The translations under genes and the position numbers were made by a program. A model generated the notes under the pieces. That model did not search any database, was not told where the DNA came from, and was given only the letters and a program-made list of their open reading frames with translations. A stretch of DNA of 64,000 nucleotides from Idiomarina sp. A28L (lineage in GTDB: Bacteria; Pseudomonadota; Gammaproteobacteria; Enterobacterales; Alteromonadaceae): contig NZ_AFPO01000001.1 in NCBI RefSeq assembly GCF_000218785.1, forward strand, positions 124,001-188,000, in the 5' to 3' direction. Position 1 is the first letter of the stretch. Each line of letters begins with the position of its first letter. This document shows, piece after piece, positions 19,358 to 28,966 of this stretch.

Positions 19358-20944
19358 CTATGTTCGCTTACGCATTTTCACCTTTGTTTTCCACCTTTGG
19401 TTCCACCTTAAACCTGGCATGGCGAACAATGCAGCTAGCAACCAAGCAATCGTGTCGCCAAAGCGAGCAAACAATGTAGTTCCCGATACTAAAACAACAT
19501 GAGTACTCGCTACACCTGCGGTGAATTGGGGTAGCCGAACTAAAGTGTTGCCATGTTCATCGAAAGCACCAGTTATGCCGTTATTGGTGGCTCGCAGCAG
19601 TGGCCTTCCTAATTCCCTAGCGCGCATTCTAGCGATCTCTAAATGTTGGTGCGGGCCATGAGAATCACCAAACCATGAATCGTTGCTAATGGTTAGCAGG
19701 AGTTGTGTACCGGGTTGAAAATTAGCTCGAATTTGCCGGCTAAAGGCAACTTCGTAGCAAATATTGGCAGCAATATTTACGCCGTTGGCATCTAAATTGG
19801 GTTGCACTGAAGAACCGCGGCTAAAAGACGACATTGGTAAGTTAAATAATGGTGCCAGCGGCCGCAATATTGATTCAAACGGCACGAACTCCCCAATCGG
19901 TAAAAGATGATGCTTTTGATAGCGGTTATCATGGCCATAAAACCATGAACTACCTGATTGCTCACCCAAGACAATCATAGAGTTATAAAAGGCATCGGTG
20001 CGCCGATCTAGATCAATAATTCCGCTAATAAGGGTGCTTCCCTCGGCTACTAAACGCTGATCGAGTGCCGCAAGATGATGTTGTGCTAGGGGTTCTATGT
20101 AGGTAATCGCCGATTCCGGCCAGATTATTAAATCGTGATCGTAAAAGCCTTCAGTGAGTGCCAAATAGATTTGTAGGTTTGGCCATTGCTGGGCAGCATC
20201 CCACTTTAAATCTTGCTCCACATTTCCTTGAACGAGTGCTACCTGAATAGTTTCGCCAGTGGGCTCTAAGTTATTCCAGCGCGGAGAAAACCAAGCTAAA
20301 GCAAAAATTACAACGGGAACGAATAACCATTCAAAACGTTTACGCAAAATAAGCATAGTAACGCTGATGGCAATCATCAGCAGCACAACACTTATGCCGA
20401 TTTCACCGATATAAGGCGCTAAATTTCCTAGTGTTAATGTAGTTTGTGAATACCCCAAACTTAACCATGGGAAGCCGGTAAGGAACCAACCGCGCAGAAA
20501 TTCAGTGATTAACCAAATGAAAGGTAAGAGTAATAAGCTAAAGCCCGAGGTATATTTGCGCGAGCGAAACCACAACCAGCCAGCTAGAGCTGGGAATAGC
20601 GCTAAATAGAGGCATAACAGTAACATCAGAAATATCGAGAAAATCAATGGTAAACCACCGAATTGATCGATACTCACAAACACCCAACTTACGCCGGTAG
20701 CAAACCAACCAAAACCAAAAAAGAAACTAGTAATGGTTGCCTGTTTAGCAGTTTGGCTGCGAACTAAAGCGAGTAACCAAACGGTAAGTAGCAGTGGAAC
20801 CAACCAGCCTTGCTGAAATGGAGCATAAGCGAATAACATTGCGGCACCAGCTAAAAACATCAGGCTGTTGCGCCAACGCGGTTGGGTTAAAAACGGCTTG
20901 GTTTGCATTACATGCGCAAACCGGGAATTCAAACCTTGAAACAT
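19358..20944 (-). CDS. lnt: Apolipoprotein N-acyltransferase
   Basis: 528 residues. About six membrane segments in the first 200 residues, then a nitrilase-like domain. The catalytic triad is visible as Glu in LIIWPESAITY, Lys in YQKHHLLPIGEFVP and Cys in NICYEVAF. It adds the third acyl chain to lipoproteins at the inner membrane, the step before Lol sorting; this window also encodes NlpI, RlpA, LptE and LolB, all lipoproteins. It follows corC by 29 bases, as in E. coli. Confidence 0.96.
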   Translation of the reverse strand: MFQGLNSRFAHVMQTKPFLTQPRWRNSLMFLAGAAMLFAYAPFQQGWLVPLLLTVWLLALVRSQTAKQATITSFFFGFGWFATGVSWVFVSIDQFGGLPLIFSIFLMLLLCLYLALFPALAGWLWFRSRKYTSGFSLLLLPFIWLITEFLRGWFLTGFPWLSLGYSQTTLTLGNLAPYIGEIGISVVLLMIAISVTMLILRKRFEWLFVPVVIFALAWFSPRWNNLEPTGETIQVALVQGNVEQDLKWDAAQQWPNLQIYLALTEGFYDHDLIIWPESAITYIEPLAQHHLAALDQRLVAEGSTLISGIIDLDRRTDAFYNSMIVLGEQSGSSWFYGHDNRYQKHHLLPIGEFVPFESILRPLAPLFNLPMSSFSRGSSVQPNLDANGVNIAANICYEVAFSRQIRANFQPGTQLLLTISNDSWFGDSHGPHQHLEIARMRARELGRPLLRATNNGITGAFDEHGNTLVRLPQFTAGVASTHVVLVSGTTLFARFGDTIAWLLAALFAMPGLRWNQRWKTKVKMRKRT

Positions 20945-20973
20945 GTTTGGGAAATCTCCATTGCCGCCGCTTA

Positions 20974-21831
20974 TTAAGCTTCTGCCGGTAGCGATACCTG
21001 TAATTGCTGTATGCGGCGGCGATCAGCTGCCGTTACTTTGAAGGTAAGTTCACCAATTACTACTGATTCACCAATTTCAGGCAAGTGGCCAAAGTTATGC
21101 GCTACTAGGCCGCCAATAGTATCGTATTCATCATCAGCAAAATCGGTATGGAAGAAATCGTTAAAATCTTCGATAGTAGTAAGCGCTTTCACCGCAAAGC
21201 GAGAGTTATTAATGCGGCGAATATCGCTACTGGAATCTTCGTCATCAGTTTCATCTTCGATTTCACCAACAATTTCTTCAAGGATGTCTTCAATAGTTAC
21301 TAAGCCTGAAACACCACCGTATTCATCAACAACAATTGCCATGTGGTAGCGCTTCGAGCGAAACTCTTTGAGCAGCGCATCTACCCTTTTACTTTCAGGA
21401 ACTATTACGGCAGGGCGCATTACTTGCTTAAGAGAGAAAGGTTCATCGGCCATATTAAAGCCGTAACTGAGCAGATCTTTGGCGAGCAATACACCTTCAA
21501 TATGGTCTTTATTTTCGCTCACAACAGGGTAGCGAGAATGCTGAGTTTGAATAACCGTAGGTAAAAACTCTTCAACGGTTTGATTCTTATCAATGGTTAC
21601 CATTTGTGAGCGAGGAATCATGATATCGCGAACTTTAAGCTCAGCAACATCTAGTACACCTTCAATCATTTCTTTTGTATCTAAATCGATCAAGTCGCGA
21701 TTCTCCGCGTCCTGAATCATATCAACCAGCTCTTCTCTGCTGGTAGGTTCACCGTTAAATGCCTGTAAAAGTTTTTGTGCCCAGGATTTACGTGGTGAAC
21801 CGTTCCCAGGGTGGGGTTTATCATCGTTCAT
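20974..21831 (-). CDS. corC: CBS-domain protein CorC/YbeX
   Basis: 285 residues. Two CBS domains (about 65-190; IMIPRSQMVTIDK and VDEYGGVSGLVTIEDILEEIVGEIEDE) and a C-terminal CorC_HlyC (transporter-associated) domain from about 210. There is no membrane domain, which separates it from the larger CNNM-type proteins. E. coli YbeX is linked to magnesium/cobalt efflux and to ribosome metabolism. It forms a tight cluster with ybeY and ybeZ (gaps of 5-6 bases). Confidence 0.93.
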   Translation of the reverse strand: MNDDKPHPGNGSPRKSWAQKLLQAFNGEPTSREELVDMIQDAENRDLIDLDTKEMIEGVLDVAELKVRDIMIPRSQMVTIDKNQTVEEFLPTVIQTQHSRYPVVSENKDHIEGVLLAKDLLSYGFNMADEPFSLKQVMRPAVIVPESKRVDALLKEFRSKRYHMAIVVDEYGGVSGLVTIEDILEEIVGEIEDETDDEDSSSDIRRINNSRFAVKALTTIEDFNDFFHTDFADDEYDTIGGLVAHNFGHLPEIGESVVIGELTFKVTAADRRRIQQLQVSLPAEA

Positions 21832-21837
21832 CGATGT

Positions 21838-22347
21838 TTACTCGCTCCTCGAGTGATTAGATAAAGCAGGCGTTTGCTGCTCATTAGCGTAAGGATTTGG
21901 AATATCAAAAGTGGCTAATATCTTAGCTTCGAGTGTTTCCATTTCTTCCGCTTCAGGTGTTTCTAAATGATCATAACCTAGCAGATGCAAGGTGCCATGA
22001 ACAACAAGATGCGCAAAGTGATGCGCAAATGCAATATTTTGCTCAATTGCTTCAGCTTTTAATACGGGCTCACAAATTATAATATCGCCCAACAATGGTA
22101 TATCAAGCACTACTTCATCAGGCAATTCATCACCGAATGGAAATGATAGAACATTAGTTGGTTTATCTTTACCACGATATTCGCGATTAAGCGCTTGTAC
22201 TTCTTTAGCATTGGTAATGCGAATCGTCATCTCGGCTTCAGTTAAATCATGCTGAGAGAGAACAGCACTGGCCCAACTCACAATATCAGTATCGCTGGGG
22301 AGTTCTGGCGTTTCAACAGCTCGTTGAATATCTATATGAAAATTCAT
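21838..22347 (-). CDS. ybeY: Endoribonuclease YbeY
   Basis: 169 residues. The zinc site HLVVHGTLHLLGYDH, with three histidines, is the family signature. YbeY is needed for 16S rRNA 3'-end maturation and ribosome quality control. The N-terminal part carries the usual NREYRGKDKPTNVLSFPF block. It lies 5 bases after ybeZ and 6 before corC, so the three genes are probably co-translated. Confidence 0.96.
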   Translation of the reverse strand: MNFHIDIQRAVETPELPSDTDIVSWASAVLSQHDLTEAEMTIRITNAKEVQALNREYRGKDKPTNVLSFPFGDELPDEVVLDIPLLGDIIICEPVLKAEAIEQNIAFAHHFAHLVVHGTLHLLGYDHLETPEAEEMETLEAKILATFDIPNPYANEQQTPALSNHSRSE

Positions 22348-22352
22348 CAGCG

Positions 22353-23438
22353 TTACTCGCCTTTGCTCTGGTTGTTGTTCTGGTTTAGTTGTTGGCTCTC
22401 GCGCTTTTCAGCCGCGGCTTTTCGGTATTCTTCAGCTTTGCGCTCATCTTCTGCCTTGTTGGCATTTTCAAAATTTTCATACGCTACAACAACACGCTGC
22501 ACCACTGGATGGCGAACAACATCTTTAGCATTGAAAAAGGTAAAGCTAATACCCTCGATTTCATTCAATACTTCAATGGCTTGCCGTAGCCCAGATTTTT
22601 GCCCTCGAGGTAAATCAATTTGGGTAATATCGCCGGTAATCACCGCACGTGAATTGAACCCTATTCGCGTAAGGAACATTTTCATTTGCTCAGGCGTGGT
22701 GTTTTGGCTCTCATCAAGAATGATGAAGGCATCATTAAGGGTTCGGCCGCGCATGTAGGCTAGTGGTGCGATTTCAATAATATTGCGTTCAAGTAACTTT
22801 TCTACTTTCTCAAAGCCAAGCATTTCGAACAGTGCATCGTAAAGAGGGCGCAGGTAAGGATCTACTTTTTGGGCCAAATCGCCGGGTAAAAATCCAAGTT
22901 TTTCACCTGCCTCTACTGCTGGGCGAGTTAGTAAAATACGACGTACTTCTTGGCGCTCGAGCGCATCTACCGCGGCAGCTACTGCAAGGTAGGTTTTACC
23001 CGTACCTGCGGGGCCAACGCCGAAGTTGATATCATTCGTTACTATTGCACGAACGTAACCTTGCTGATTTTTGTTGCGCGGTTTAACTAACCCGCGCTTG
23101 GTTTTAATCAGCGTCATTGGGTCGTATTCGGGGCCTTCATCTTGTTCAAGTGCATTACTTTCTTGAATTGCTAGGTGCACTTGATTTGGATCTACTGCTT
23201 TTTGCTGGCCGCGAACTGGGGCGGTTTCCACATAGAGATTCTTGAGAATTTCCTGTGTAGCACGCAACGCAACAGGCTCGCCGATTATGCGAAAGTGATT
23301 ATTGTTTTGAATCACTTCTACACCCAAGCGGCGCTCGATATGCTGAATATTGTCATTGAATGGGCCGCACAAGCCAGCTAAGCGCTGGCTATCGGCTGGC
23401 TCTAAATATAGATCTACGCTTTCAACAGAATTACTCAA
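22353..23438 (-). CDS. ybeZ: PhoH-like ATPase YbeZ
   Basis: 361 residues. A KH-like N-terminal region (about residues 1-90) precedes the PhoH ATPase domain, with Walker A GPAGTGKTYLAVAAA and Walker B-like FIILDESQN. YbeZ is an RNA-associated NTPase that interacts with YbeY. The C-terminal tail is charged and low in complexity (AEDERKAEEYRKAAAEK, then Q/N-rich). It lies 30 bases downstream of miaB, the E. coli order. Confidence 0.95.
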   Translation of the reverse strand: MSNSVESVDLYLEPADSQRLAGLCGPFNDNIQHIERRLGVEVIQNNNHFRIIGEPVALRATQEILKNLYVETAPVRGQQKAVDPNQVHLAIQESNALEQDEGPEYDPMTLIKTKRGLVKPRNKNQQGYVRAIVTNDINFGVGPAGTGKTYLAVAAAVDALERQEVRRILLTRPAVEAGEKLGFLPGDLAQKVDPYLRPLYDALFEMLGFEKVEKLLERNIIEIAPLAYMRGRTLNDAFIILDESQNTTPEQMKMFLTRIGFNSRAVITGDITQIDLPRGQKSGLRQAIEVLNEIEGISFTFFNAKDVVRHPVVQRVVVAYENFENANKAEDERKAEEYRKAAAEKRESQQLNQNNNQSKGE

Positions 23439-23468
23439 CCAATCCTCTCAACTTATATTTACAAGTAT

Positions 23469-24911
23469 CTAGTTTGTGGGTGCAGCCGGATTAAAGTGGG
23501 TTACCCCTAAATCATCAGGTGCTTCCGGGTTACGGGCAAGAATAGCTTGCGGAGCCGTATCAACACGTAAGCCCATTTCATGTTCTTCGCGAATTAAATC
23601 ACCGCGCAACGAATTAGGCAGCGCTTCAGTAATCAATACATCAATGAACTTACCAATCATATCGGGGCGGCCTTCGAAGTTTACAACCCGATTGTTCTCA
23701 GTACGGCCACTGAGTTCCATTGGATTCTTCTTCGAAGGGCCAATTACTAAAATACGTTGCTCAGTGTTCAGCATTTGCCGTGCGTGCCGTTGCGCCTGTT
23801 GATTAATACGCTGCTGCAATAACTGCAAACGATCTTTTTTGGTTTGCTCTGTTACATCATCAGGTAAATCTGCTGCCGGTGTGCCGGGGCGTGCACTGTA
23901 GATAAAGCTAAAGCTTAGATCAAAATCGATCGCTTGAATTAAATCCATAGTGGCTTCGAAATCGGCATTGGTTTCACCAGGAAAGCCAATGATGAAATCA
24001 GAAGACATTGCCATATTTGGCCGTACCTTCTTTAATTTTCGGATTTGTGATTTGTATTCAATGGCAGTGTGGCCGCGCTTCATAAGCGCAAGAACACGAT
24101 CAGAACCGCTCTGTACTGGTAAGTGTAGGTGGTTTACCAATTCAGGAATAGTGTCATAGGCGGCAATGATATCATCGGTAAATTCCACCGGGTGCGAAGT
24201 GGTATAACGAATTCTATCAATACCATCAATGGCCGCAATCAAGTGCAAGAGCTCAGCAAAGCTACAAATATCACCATCGTGATGTGGGCCACGAAATGCA
24301 TTCACGTTCTGGCCAAGTAGGTTTACTTCACGGACACCTTGGTCGGCGAGTTGCGCGATTTCATATAGAACGTCGTCTACTGGGCGGCTTACTTCTTCGC
24401 CGCGAGTGTAAGGTACTACACAGAACGTACAGTATTTGCTGCAACCTTCCATAATGGATACGAAAGCGGTTGGGCCTTCGGCAATAGGATCAGGAAGGCG
24501 ATCAAATTTTTCAATTTCTGGGAATGAAATATCAATTACTGAGCCACTGCCTTCGCTAAGTTCTTTTAGCATAGCGGGCAAGCGATGCAGTGTTTGCGGG
24601 CCGAAAACTAAATCAACAAAAGGTGCACGTGAACGAATAGCGGCGCCTTCTTGCGAAGCCACACAGCCACCCACGCCAATAATTAAATCGGGTTTATCTT
24701 GCTTGAGTAATTTCCAGCGGCCGAGTTGATGAAATACCTTTTCTTGCGCTTTTTCGCGAATCGAACAGGTATTTAAAAGAATTAAATCAGCATCTTCAGC
24801 TTCAGCTGTTGGTTCGTAACCAAGGTGCGCATGAAGTAGATCCGCCATTTTACCGGAATCATACTCATTCATTTGGCAACCCCAGGTTTTGATATATACC
24901 TTTTTACTCAT
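23469..24911 (-). CDS. miaB: tRNA-2-methylthio-N6-dimethylallyladenosine synthase MiaB
   Basis: About 480 residues. UPF0004 domain with cluster cysteines ([36 protein letters not shown]), radical-SAM core with [15 protein letters not shown], and a C-terminal TRAM domain. Adds the methylthio group at A37 of tRNAs reading UNN codons. The ATG giving [11 protein letters not shown] matches E. coli; ten open codons upstream are ignored. Some Leu tRNAs reading UUN codons are substrates in E. coli. Confidence 0.96.
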   Translation of the reverse strand: MSKKVYIKTWGCQMNEYDSGKMADLLHAHLGYEPTAEAEDADLILLNTCSIREKAQEKVFHQLGRWKLLKQDKPDLIIGVGGCVASQEGAAIRSRAPFVDLVFGPQTLHRLPAMLKELSEGSGSVIDISFPEIEKFDRLPDPIAEGPTAFVSIMEGCSKYCTFCVVPYTRGEEVSRPVDDVLYEIAQLADQGVREVNLLGQNVNAFRGPHHDGDICSFAELLHLIAAIDGIDRIRYTTSHPVEFTDDIIAAYDTIPELVNHLHLPVQSGSDRVLALMKRGHTAIEYKSQIRKLKKVRPNMAMSSDFIIGFPGETNADFEATMDLIQAIDFDLSFSFIYSARPGTPAADLPDDVTEQTKKDRLQLLQQRINQQAQRHARQMLNTEQRILVIGPSKKNPMELSGRTENNRVVNFEGRPDMIGKFIDVLITEALPNSLRGDLIREEHEMGLRVDTAPQAILARNPEAPDDLGVTHFNPAAPTN

Positions 24912-25033
24912 AACCTTGTTTTCATTCCACCGCTTGTACAAAAGGGAGCGTATTCTACCTTGTTCGCAATTCGTACGCTACCTTGCTAGCTTTGCAGGCG
25001 TTGATTTTCAGCGATTTCTTTCCTAAATATGAA

Positions 25034-25972
25034 TTACGATTGCTTATTCTTGGCATCATGACGAGCTGGGGCGCTTACTACAGGCTCAGAAGTTGGCATC
25101 GGAGCAGATGCAGCACTAGGCCCGCGGCTATGCCGAATTGCTGCATACCCAGCAGCGATAATGATTAGAGATCCTAAGAACATATTCCAAGTAAATGCCT
25201 CGCCCCAGATTAGGTAGCCAATTAAGCCCGCAAACAATACCGAGCTATAAGTAAATACGCCTACTTGTGATGGCGGCGCAATACTAAACGCACGAGTCAT
25301 GGTGAGTTGGCCAAGCACTGCAAACAGGCCCATGGTGGCAACACCTAACCAAAGCTTTAGGCTCAAAGTTTGCCAATCGACAATAACCGGAATAGCAGTT
25401 ACTACCGTGGCAAAAAAAGAAAAATAGAACACTATTTTACTTGGCGATTCGGTGCTTGCCATTTGCCGAATTATTGTTTTGGTAGAAGCGGCTAGTGCGG
25501 CCGCTAGCACCGCGAGTAGCATTACTGCGGGTAACGGGCCTGAAAATGGGTTGAGGAAGATGAGTACACCAAAAAATCCCAAGCTAATGGCAAACCACAA
25601 GCGAGCTGAAATTCGTTCTTTGAGCCAAAAATAGCTAATTACCGGGATTAGGAACGGAGCCATAAGCAACACCAGGGTGGCTTTTGCTAGTGAAACTTGC
25701 GATATCACCAAGAAGAATAGATACATAGCACCTACGCCAGCTATACCGCGAAAGATATGTAATCGCAGCTGAGTAGTACGAAATGCCGTATGGCGTTTAC
25801 GAATAAGCCAAGGAATTAAAATTAAAAAAGCAAAAAGGTTTCGAAAAAACACAAGATGAAAAAAAGGCACTTCAGGTGTGAGGTGCTTTACCATGGCGCT
25901 GGTGCCTGCGAAACACAGTTCTGCAAACAGCAGCAATACGGAAGCAAGAATAACCGGATTCAGAAATACCAC
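25034..25972 (-). CDS. EamA/DMT-family transporter
   Basis: 312 residues with about ten hydrophobic segments in two repeated EamA halves; the second half ends GYLIWGEAFTWNMFLGSLIIIAAG (shown in full here only as a motif region near residue 255-280). The C-terminal 30 residues are a polar cytoplasmic tail. It starts at GTG without a good ribosome site, so the start is uncertain. DMT exporters move metabolites such as amino acids, but the substrate cannot be told from sequence. It follows the miaB promoter region and is separated from it by about 120 bases. Confidence 0.8.
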   Translation of the reverse strand: MVFLNPVILASVLLLFAELCFAGTSAMVKHLTPEVPFFHLVFFRNLFAFLILIPWLIRKRHTAFRTTQLRLHIFRGIAGVGAMYLFFLVISQVSLAKATLVLLMAPFLIPVISYFWLKERISARLWFAISLGFFGVLIFLNPFSGPLPAVMLLAVLAAALAASTKTIIRQMASTESPSKIVFYFSFFATVVTAIPVIVDWQTLSLKLWLGVATMGLFAVLGQLTMTRAFSIAPPSQVGVFTYSSVLFAGLIGYLIWGEAFTWNMFLGSLIIIAAGYAAIRHSRGPSAASAPMPTSEPVVSAPARHDAKNKQS

Positions 25973-26209
25973 CCATGGAGTTAGGGTAAATGTTAGCTTG
26001 CTATTATAACATGAGAATCAAATATTCGGCTGGCAAATAGATTCAGATTTCCGCATCCTTTAGCTTTGCGGCATAATAGTTACTAGGGTTCAGTTGCTCG
26101 GGCTTAACTGCAGAAGTTTAGCTTGCCGTTTTTTCTGAGTTTATTGATTTAGGCGCAGATGAAAATCATTTGTTCGCTATGTATTGTAATAATCGCCGTG
26201 GAGAATTCA

Positions 26210-27481
26210 GTGATAAAGCATCTCACAAAAAATCAGCCAGACGAGCAATCGCAAAGCATTGAACAACTGAATGTACAGTTGCCGTGGGTTGTTGTTGGTG
26301 GCGGTATGGTAGGTGCAGCCATGGCGCTCGCATTAGCAGAAGCTGGCCGCAAAGTTGTAGTGCTTGAGCCCTACCCAGAAACTGAATTTGACCCTACTGG
26401 CGAATACGATTTGCGTATATCAGCCGTTACCGCAGATAACATAGCTTTGCTTGATGCCTTAGGTGTTTGGCCACAAGTGGCGGGCTCACGGGTACAAGAA
26501 TTTGTGCAGTTGGCTGTTCGCGAAGAGGGCGGCGATTGGTTGCAGTTTGGCGCGGACACTGAGCTATCTGGCAAAAGCCTTCATCAGCCAGCTGGAAGCG
26601 CAGTACCATTGGGCTACATGGTGGAAAATAAAGCGCTGCAATGGGTGCTTACCGAGCGTTTAAAAGCGCATGATCGGGTGATTTATCGTACTGAGGGCTT
26701 TGCTAAAATAGCGCGAGCCAACGAAAGCGAAGATGCAGCTTGGAACGTGGTTACCGATACTGGCGAATATATCCCTTATCAGTTTTTAATCGGAGCCGAT
26801 GGCATTAGCTCTCGAGTGCGCAATGCTGTAGGTATTGGTACTGCGGGTGCGAGCTACCAAGAGCGCTGTTTACTCGCAACGGTAAGTGTTGCCGAAGAAA
26901 TTCCAGCTGCAACTTGGCAAACATTTTGTGGCCGTGAAGTGCATGCTTTGTTACCGCTAGCGAATCAGCAGGCTTGTTTAATCGTTTATGCAGATACGGC
27001 TGAAATCAAAGGTTGGCAGAAAAATAATGTGGAGGCCGAGCTTTTTCAACGTTTTGGTGGCGAAATAGGCGCTTTCACTCTGAAGAATTTTGGTAGTTTT
27101 CCACTGAAGCACCAACATGCATTGCGTTACTATGAACCATCGTTTAATGCATTAGTTATCGGTGATGCTGCACATGGTGTGCATCCACTGGCTGGGCAGG
27201 GCGTTAATTTGGGTTTACGTGATGTAGCAGCGGTGAGAAATCTAGTGCGGAAATTTACTGATGATAATGCTGAATTTGTAGTGAAGCTTCAGCAGGTGCT
27301 AAAACAGCGACAAATAGAAAATGCATTGATGGGGCAAGGGTTAGATTCCATAGCTCGTATATTCAGATCTGAGCACCCATTTTTGCAAGTTGCCCGCCGT
27401 TCGGCTTTTTCAGTTTTGGCGCGCACAAAGAAATTACGCAGCATGGTGGGCCGCTTTGCGGGTGCTTCGTTATCAAAGTGA
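26210..27481 (+). CDS. ubiF: FAD-dependent ubiquinone-biosynthesis hydroxylase (UbiF/UbiH family)
   Basis: About 423 residues. Rossmann FAD motif GGGMVGAAMALALAEAG, then LRISAVTADNIALLDALGVW, GADGISSRVR and the second FAD motif GDAAHGVHPLAGQGVNLG. These define the UbiH/UbiF/Coq6 hydroxylases. I prefer UbiF because the gene lies between miaB and the Met-Leu-Gln tRNA cluster exactly as in E. coli and aligns best with it by eye, but UbiH/UbiI cannot be excluded. The GTG at 26210 has GGAG 6 bases upstream; 17 open codons before it look non-coding. The 237 bases between it and the divergent transporter hold both promoters. Confidence 0.82.
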   Translation: MIKHLTKNQPDEQSQSIEQLNVQLPWVVVGGGMVGAAMALALAEAGRKVVVLEPYPETEFDPTGEYDLRISAVTADNIALLDALGVWPQVAGSRVQEFVQLAVREEGGDWLQFGADTELSGKSLHQPAGSAVPLGYMVENKALQWVLTERLKAHDRVIYRTEGFAKIARANESEDAAWNVVTDTGEYIPYQFLIGADGISSRVRNAVGIGTAGASYQERCLLATVSVAEEIPAATWQTFCGREVHALLPLANQQACLIVYADTAEIKGWQKNNVEAELFQRFGGEIGAFTLKNFGSFPLKHQHALRYYEPSFNALVIGDAAHGVHPLAGQGVNLGLRDVAAVRNLVRKFTDDNAEFVVKLQQVLKQRQIENALMGQGLDSIARIFRSEHPFLQVARRSAFSVLARTKKLRSMVGRFAGASLSK

Positions 27482-27543
27482 TTTTCGAACGAGAAGATAA
27501 AAGCTGAATACAAGTAAAACGAGTTATTCTGTAAGTGCTGAAT

Positions 27544-27630
27544 TGGTGCGGAGAGAGGGACTCGAACCCTCACATCCTTTCGGACACTAGCACCTGAAGC
27601 TAGCGCGTCTACCAATTCCGCCACCACCGC
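27544..27630 (-). tRNA. tRNA-Leu (anticodon CAG)
   Basis: 87 bases including an encoded CCA. The anticodon arm is CTAGC-TTCAGGT-GCTAG, with a long variable arm as in leucine tRNAs and T loop TTCGAGT. Last gene of the five-tRNA operon. The acceptor stem appears to have a T-T mismatch at pair 5-68 and a G-T at 7-66. Confidence 0.93.
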
Positions 27631-27651
27631 AATTCAGTTCTTACAAGAAAT

Positions 27652-27726
27652 TGGCTGGGGTACCAGGATTCGAACCTGGGAATGGCGGGATCAAAACCCG
27701 CTGCCTTACCACTTGGCTATACCCCA
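27652..27726 (-). tRNA. tRNA-Gln (anticodon TTG), copy 2
   Basis: 75 bases with CCA. The acceptor starts TGGGGTA and the anticodon arm is GCGGG-TTTTGAT-CCCGC. Identical by eye to the copy at 27775. Confidence 0.95.
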
Positions 27727-27774
27727 CCAGGGATTATTCGTATGGTATTACGTGGAGAACTGCCGTAGGGAAGA

Positions 27775-27849
27775 TGGCTGGGGTACCAGGATTCGAACCT
27801 GGGAATGGCGGGATCAAAACCCGCTGCCTTACCACTTGGCTATACCCCA
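27775..27849 (-). tRNA. tRNA-Gln (anticodon TTG), copy 1
   Basis: 75 bases with CCA, same sequence as its neighbour. Tandem Gln-UUG genes also occur in the E. coli metT-leuW-glnU-glnW operon. Confidence 0.95.
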
Positions 27850-27876
27850 ACTGAATCTAAACAGCAAAAAACTGAT

Positions 27877-27961
27877 TGGTGCGGAAGGAGAGACTCGAAC
27901 TCTCACGCCTTGCGGCACTGGAACCTAAATCCAGCGTGTCTACCAATTCCACCACTCCCGC
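27877..27961 (-). tRNA. tRNA-Leu (anticodon TAG)
   Basis: 85 bases with CCA. The anticodon arm is CTGGA-TTTAGGT-TCCAG with a long variable arm. The acceptor stem GCGGGAG / CTTCCGC pairs fully. It corresponds to E. coli leuW in position. Confidence 0.95.
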
Positions 27962-27972
27962 GGATCAGTTTT

Positions 27973-28049
27973 TGGTGGCTACGGCGGGATTCGAACCTGC
28001 GACCCCATCATTATGAGTGATGTGCTCTAACCAACTGAGCTACGTAGCC
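27973..28049 (-). tRNA. tRNA-Met, elongator (anticodon CAT)
   Basis: 77 bases with CCA. The acceptor is GGCTACG and the anticodon arm CATCA-CTCATAA-TGATG. It is nearly identical to E. coli metT and lacks the C1-A72 mismatch of initiator tRNA. First gene of the operon. Confidence 0.95.
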
Positions 28050-28090
28050 ATATCTTTCTGATTTGCACTGTATGTGTCAGTGCGGCGCGT

Positions 28091-28119
28091 ATTATGCGAA
28101 TCCACCCGTGTTCAGTCAA
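28091..28119 (-). promoter_or_regulatory. Sigma-70 promoter of the tRNA operon
   Basis: TTGACT (28114-28119) and CATAAT (28091-28096) are separated by exactly 17 bases. The bases just after the -10 are GC-rich (ACGCGCCGC), like the discriminators of stringently controlled stable-RNA promoters. It lies about 40 bases upstream of tRNA-Met. Confidence 0.85.
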
Positions 28120-28297
28120 CACCTTTTCGGAAAAAAACTGATATTTCTGCACTGATTGCTCAAAAAAGCACTGAACTGGTGAAAAGTGCAGCAGAATATT
28201 AACTAAACCATTCACTACACTCGCCATACTATTTTGATAATTAATAATCGGCTGTAGAAATTTGCACCATTGTTTTCTCAAGTTGTAGGTATTTAAA

Positions 28298-28966
28298 TTA
28301 CCAAGGCAAAACTTCGCCGTTGCTATGCCAAAATGTACCGGTATTCTCGATGTTGAGTTCACTAATGCGTTGGCGCAAACGTTCAGCTGCTTCTGCGGCG
28401 GTGATATCGCCGGTATTGTTCACCATATCGGTTTGCACGTAGCCCGGATGTAGCAGGGCTACGGCAATGCCTTCAGGCTTTAAATCACAAGCAAGCGAGA
28501 CACCCGCTGCGTTTAGTGCCGCTTTCGACATACGGTAGCCATAATAGCCACCACTACCGTTATCGCTCATGGAACCCATGCGGCTGGTAATCATGATTAC
28601 TTTTGCGTTGCTGTTTAATTGTGAGCGTAGGCCCAAAGTTAGTTGCAAGGGAGCTAATGCGTTTACATTAAATTGCTGCTGAATATCGGCCGCCGGTGCA
28701 CTTTCAATATCTTCCCGAGTAAGAATGCCAGCGTTATTAATTAAAATATCAATTTTGCTGCCGCCGAGCTCATTTTTTAGAGTTTGAGCTGCTTTACTAT
28801 CGGTTACATCAATGCCAGAAATAACGGTAACCTTACTATCAATGAGTGCTTGGCTAGCTTTGCGGCACGCTGCAAAAACGTTTGCGCCCTGTTCCGCATA
28901 TTGCTTTGCCAGTTGCAGGCCAATGCCACGGTTAGCGCCAGTAATTAAAATATTTAATTGTTTCAT
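28298..28966 (-). CDS. Short-chain dehydrogenase/reductase, CsgA-like
   Basis: 222 residues, one Rossmann domain. NAD(P) motif TGANRGIG near residue 10, NNAG near 78 and the catalytic YGYRMSK near 142. The downstream LLHPGYVQTDM and the short length fit the C-factor-like/YciK-type SDRs that act on small carbonyls, but the substrate cannot be assigned. The ATG overlaps the fumC stop by 4 bases (ATGA-type), so it is translated with fumC. Confidence 0.88.
   Translation of the reverse strand: MKQLNILITGANRGIGLQLAKQYAEQGANVFAACRKASQALIDSKVTVISGIDVTDSKAAQTLKNELGGSKIDILINNAGILTREDIESAPAADIQQQFNVNALAPLQLTLGLRSQLNSNAKVIMITSRMGSMSDNGSGGYYGYRMSKAALNAAGVSLACDLKPEGIAVALLHPGYVQTDMVNNTGDITAAEAAERLRQRISELNIENTGTFWHSNGEVLPW

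Noticed and set aside
27289-27627. 112-codon open frame on the minus strand over the end of ubiF
   Set aside because: It begins inside a tRNA gene and runs antisense to ubiF; no independent support.
27652-27849. Direct repeat of about 75 bases as a possible mobile or CRISPR-like element
   Set aside because: It is two tandem tRNA-Gln genes.
27651-28020. Overlapping open frames of about 70 codons across the tRNA genes on the plus strand
   Set aside because: They read the reverse of the tRNA genes; the repeated protein text comes from the two identical Gln tRNAs.
28147-28195. Long-loop inverted repeat (TTCTGCACT / AGTGCAGCAGAA) between the tRNA operon and the short-chain dehydrogenase gene
   Set aside because: One bulge, a loop of about 28 bases and no T tract; likely chance in AT-rich DNA.
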